Shown piece after piece: positions 5,849-6,734 of a stretch of DNA of 6,734 nt. The position numbers and the translations under genes are program-made. This DNA comes from Thermoplasmata archaeon (lineage in GTDB: Archaea > Thermoplasmatota > E2 > DHVEG-1). How positions within the stretch are numbered: position 1 is the first letter of the stretch; each line of letters begins with the position of its first letter. Location: positions 1-6,734 of the forward strand of contig QMTB01000085.1 of NCBI GenBank assembly GCA_003649845.1, read 5' to 3'. Under the pieces are notes generated by a model. That model searched no databases. It was given only the letters and a program-made list of their open reading frames with translations, and was not told where the DNA came from.

Positions 5849-6734
5849 TTTTCAAAGAAGTCCCAGATTATTTCAGATGCAGAAAGTTCCTTATAAGGAT
5901 CTTTATCTGAACTCGGCCACCAGTGTTCACCGTTTTCAATGGTATAAAGAACAACCTCTGTATTATTCCTACCGCCAGTATATCTTGTTATAGTGATATT
6001 CCCATTTTTTTCTACCTCTGGTATAGGATTACACATGTCATGTTCAACCCAGAAGCTAATAGATTCATTCACTGATAAATCTATTCTACCACCTGTTGCA
6101 TTAGTACCGTGTCCACCATCATATGGTACATGGGAATCAAGTCTACCATGTATAGCTATAACTGATACAGGGTATTTTGGTTCAGGGATGATACATAGTT
6201 GAGAATCGTTTGTAGCATAACCTCCAATTGAACCTGCAACTGGTGCTATAGCAGCAACTATATCAGATAATTCTGCTCCTAATCTATATGTTAGCATTGC
6301 TCCATTTGAATGTCCAGTTATATAAATTCTATTGGAATCTATATTATATTTTCCCTCCAATGTTTTAATTAATTCTCTAATGAAGCCTACGTCATCTATA
6401 TTATTTTCTAAAGCATAACCACAACAGTAACCAGCATTCCATGTTAGAAATATATGTTTAAACTTACCTGTACCCTCTGGATATGCAACAATAAACCCCT
6501 TCTCATCTGATAGATTATTGAAACCTGTTTTATCCTCCATACTTTTAGCATTACCACCACCGCCATGTAGAGCTATGACCAATGGCACGGGTGTTGTGTC
6601 ATTATAGCTATCTGGGATATGTATAGCATAAAAACGAACTCTACTATCCCATATAATAGAACTCCATGTAGTCAACCCTTTTTCATGTTCATTTAAACAA
6701 CCTGTCAATAGTGAGGATATCAAGAGTAGTAAAA
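5827..6734 (-). CDS. PHB depolymerase / feruloyl esterase-like lipoprotein (LpqC-type alpha/beta hydrolase), N-terminus outside window
   Basis: An extracellular serine hydrolase of the polyhydroxybutyrate-depolymerase/feruloyl-esterase group, cleaving ester bonds of an unknown substrate. Residues are numbered from the codon at 6723, which is an internal TTG: the frame stays open to the right edge (LLLL before ISSLLTGC), so the true start lies outside. The signal ends in a lipobox LTGC with Cys9, indicating a membrane-anchored lipoprotein. Catalytic set: oxyanion ALHGGGGN (about 51-58), nucleophile GHSNG (Ser139), Asp196 in IHGRLD, and His267 in NGEHWWP. Cysteines at 100, 101, 177 and 231 could form disulphides. 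About 290 mature residues is normal for the family, so the enzyme is essentially complete and probably active. The last residues (KGSF) are altered by a 13-bp duplication. The group is more familiar from bacteria, so lateral acquisition is possible but untested. Confidence 0.9.
   Translation of the reverse strand, partial: LLLLISSLLTGCLNEHEKGLTTWSSIIWDSRVRFYAIHIPDSYNDTTPVPLVIALHGGGGNAKSMEDKTGFNNLSDEKGFIVAYPEGTGKFKHIFLTWNAGYCCGYALENNIDDVGFIRELIKTLEGKYNIDSNRIYITGHSNGAMLTYRLGAELSDIVAAIAPVAGSIGGYATNDSQLCIIPEPKYPVSVIAIHGRLDSHVPYDGGHGTNATGGRIDLSVNESISFWVEHDMCNPIPEVEKNGNITITRYTGGRNNTEVVLYTIENGEHWWPSSDKDPYKELSASEIIWDFFENHSKGSF

Noticed and set aside
5993..6202. 69-codon plus-strand frame opposite the esterase
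   Set aside because: It is the antisense shadow of a clear hydrolase gene.

Overview
The window is AT-rich and looks archaeal. Elp3 carries the CX4CX2C radical-SAM motif typical of archaeal homologues. The DUF89 protein is the stand-alone type with an N-terminal CxxC. A PiT phosphate permease is paired with a DUF47 partner, an arrangement common in archaea. Several starts look leaderless with TATA-like boxes, and oligo-T tracts stand in for hairpin terminators. A euryarchaeal or Thermoplasmatota-like source is a reasonable guess, but the sequence alone does not fix the lineage.

Layout, left to right. (1) 1-338, minus: the N-terminal 112 codons of a secreted protein of unknown function, running off the left edge. 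(2) 339-675: a poorly explained stretch with one doubtful 76-codon plus-strand frame (357-587). (3) 676-2364, plus: Elp3, the tRNA wobble-uridine modification enzyme. (4) 2365-2514, minus: a 49-codon, highly charged small ORF whose stop codon directly abuts that of elp3. (5) 2593-3471, plus: a DUF89 metal-dependent phosphatase, divergent from the small ORF. (6) 3472-3680: an AT-rich convergent intergenic region with a T7 tract. (7) 4373-3681 and 5621-4389, both minus: a two-gene phosphate-uptake operon, pit then the PhoU-like DUF47 gene, joined by a 15-bp gap with a strong Shine-Dalgarno. (8) 5622-5750: the pit leader and promoter, with several inverted repeats. (9) 5827-6734, minus: a PHB-depolymerase/feruloyl-esterase-like lipoprotein running off the right edge. 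A perfect 13-bp tandem duplication covers its stop codon.

Functionally this is mostly core archaeal housekeeping (tRNA modification, metabolite damage control, phosphate import) flanked by two exported proteins. I see no mobile element, CRISPR array, tRNA or rRNA gene, and no obvious undescribed multi-gene system. The points most worth a second look are the small ORF tail-to-tail with elp3, the structured pit leader, the 13-bp duplication and the unexplained ORF at 357-587.
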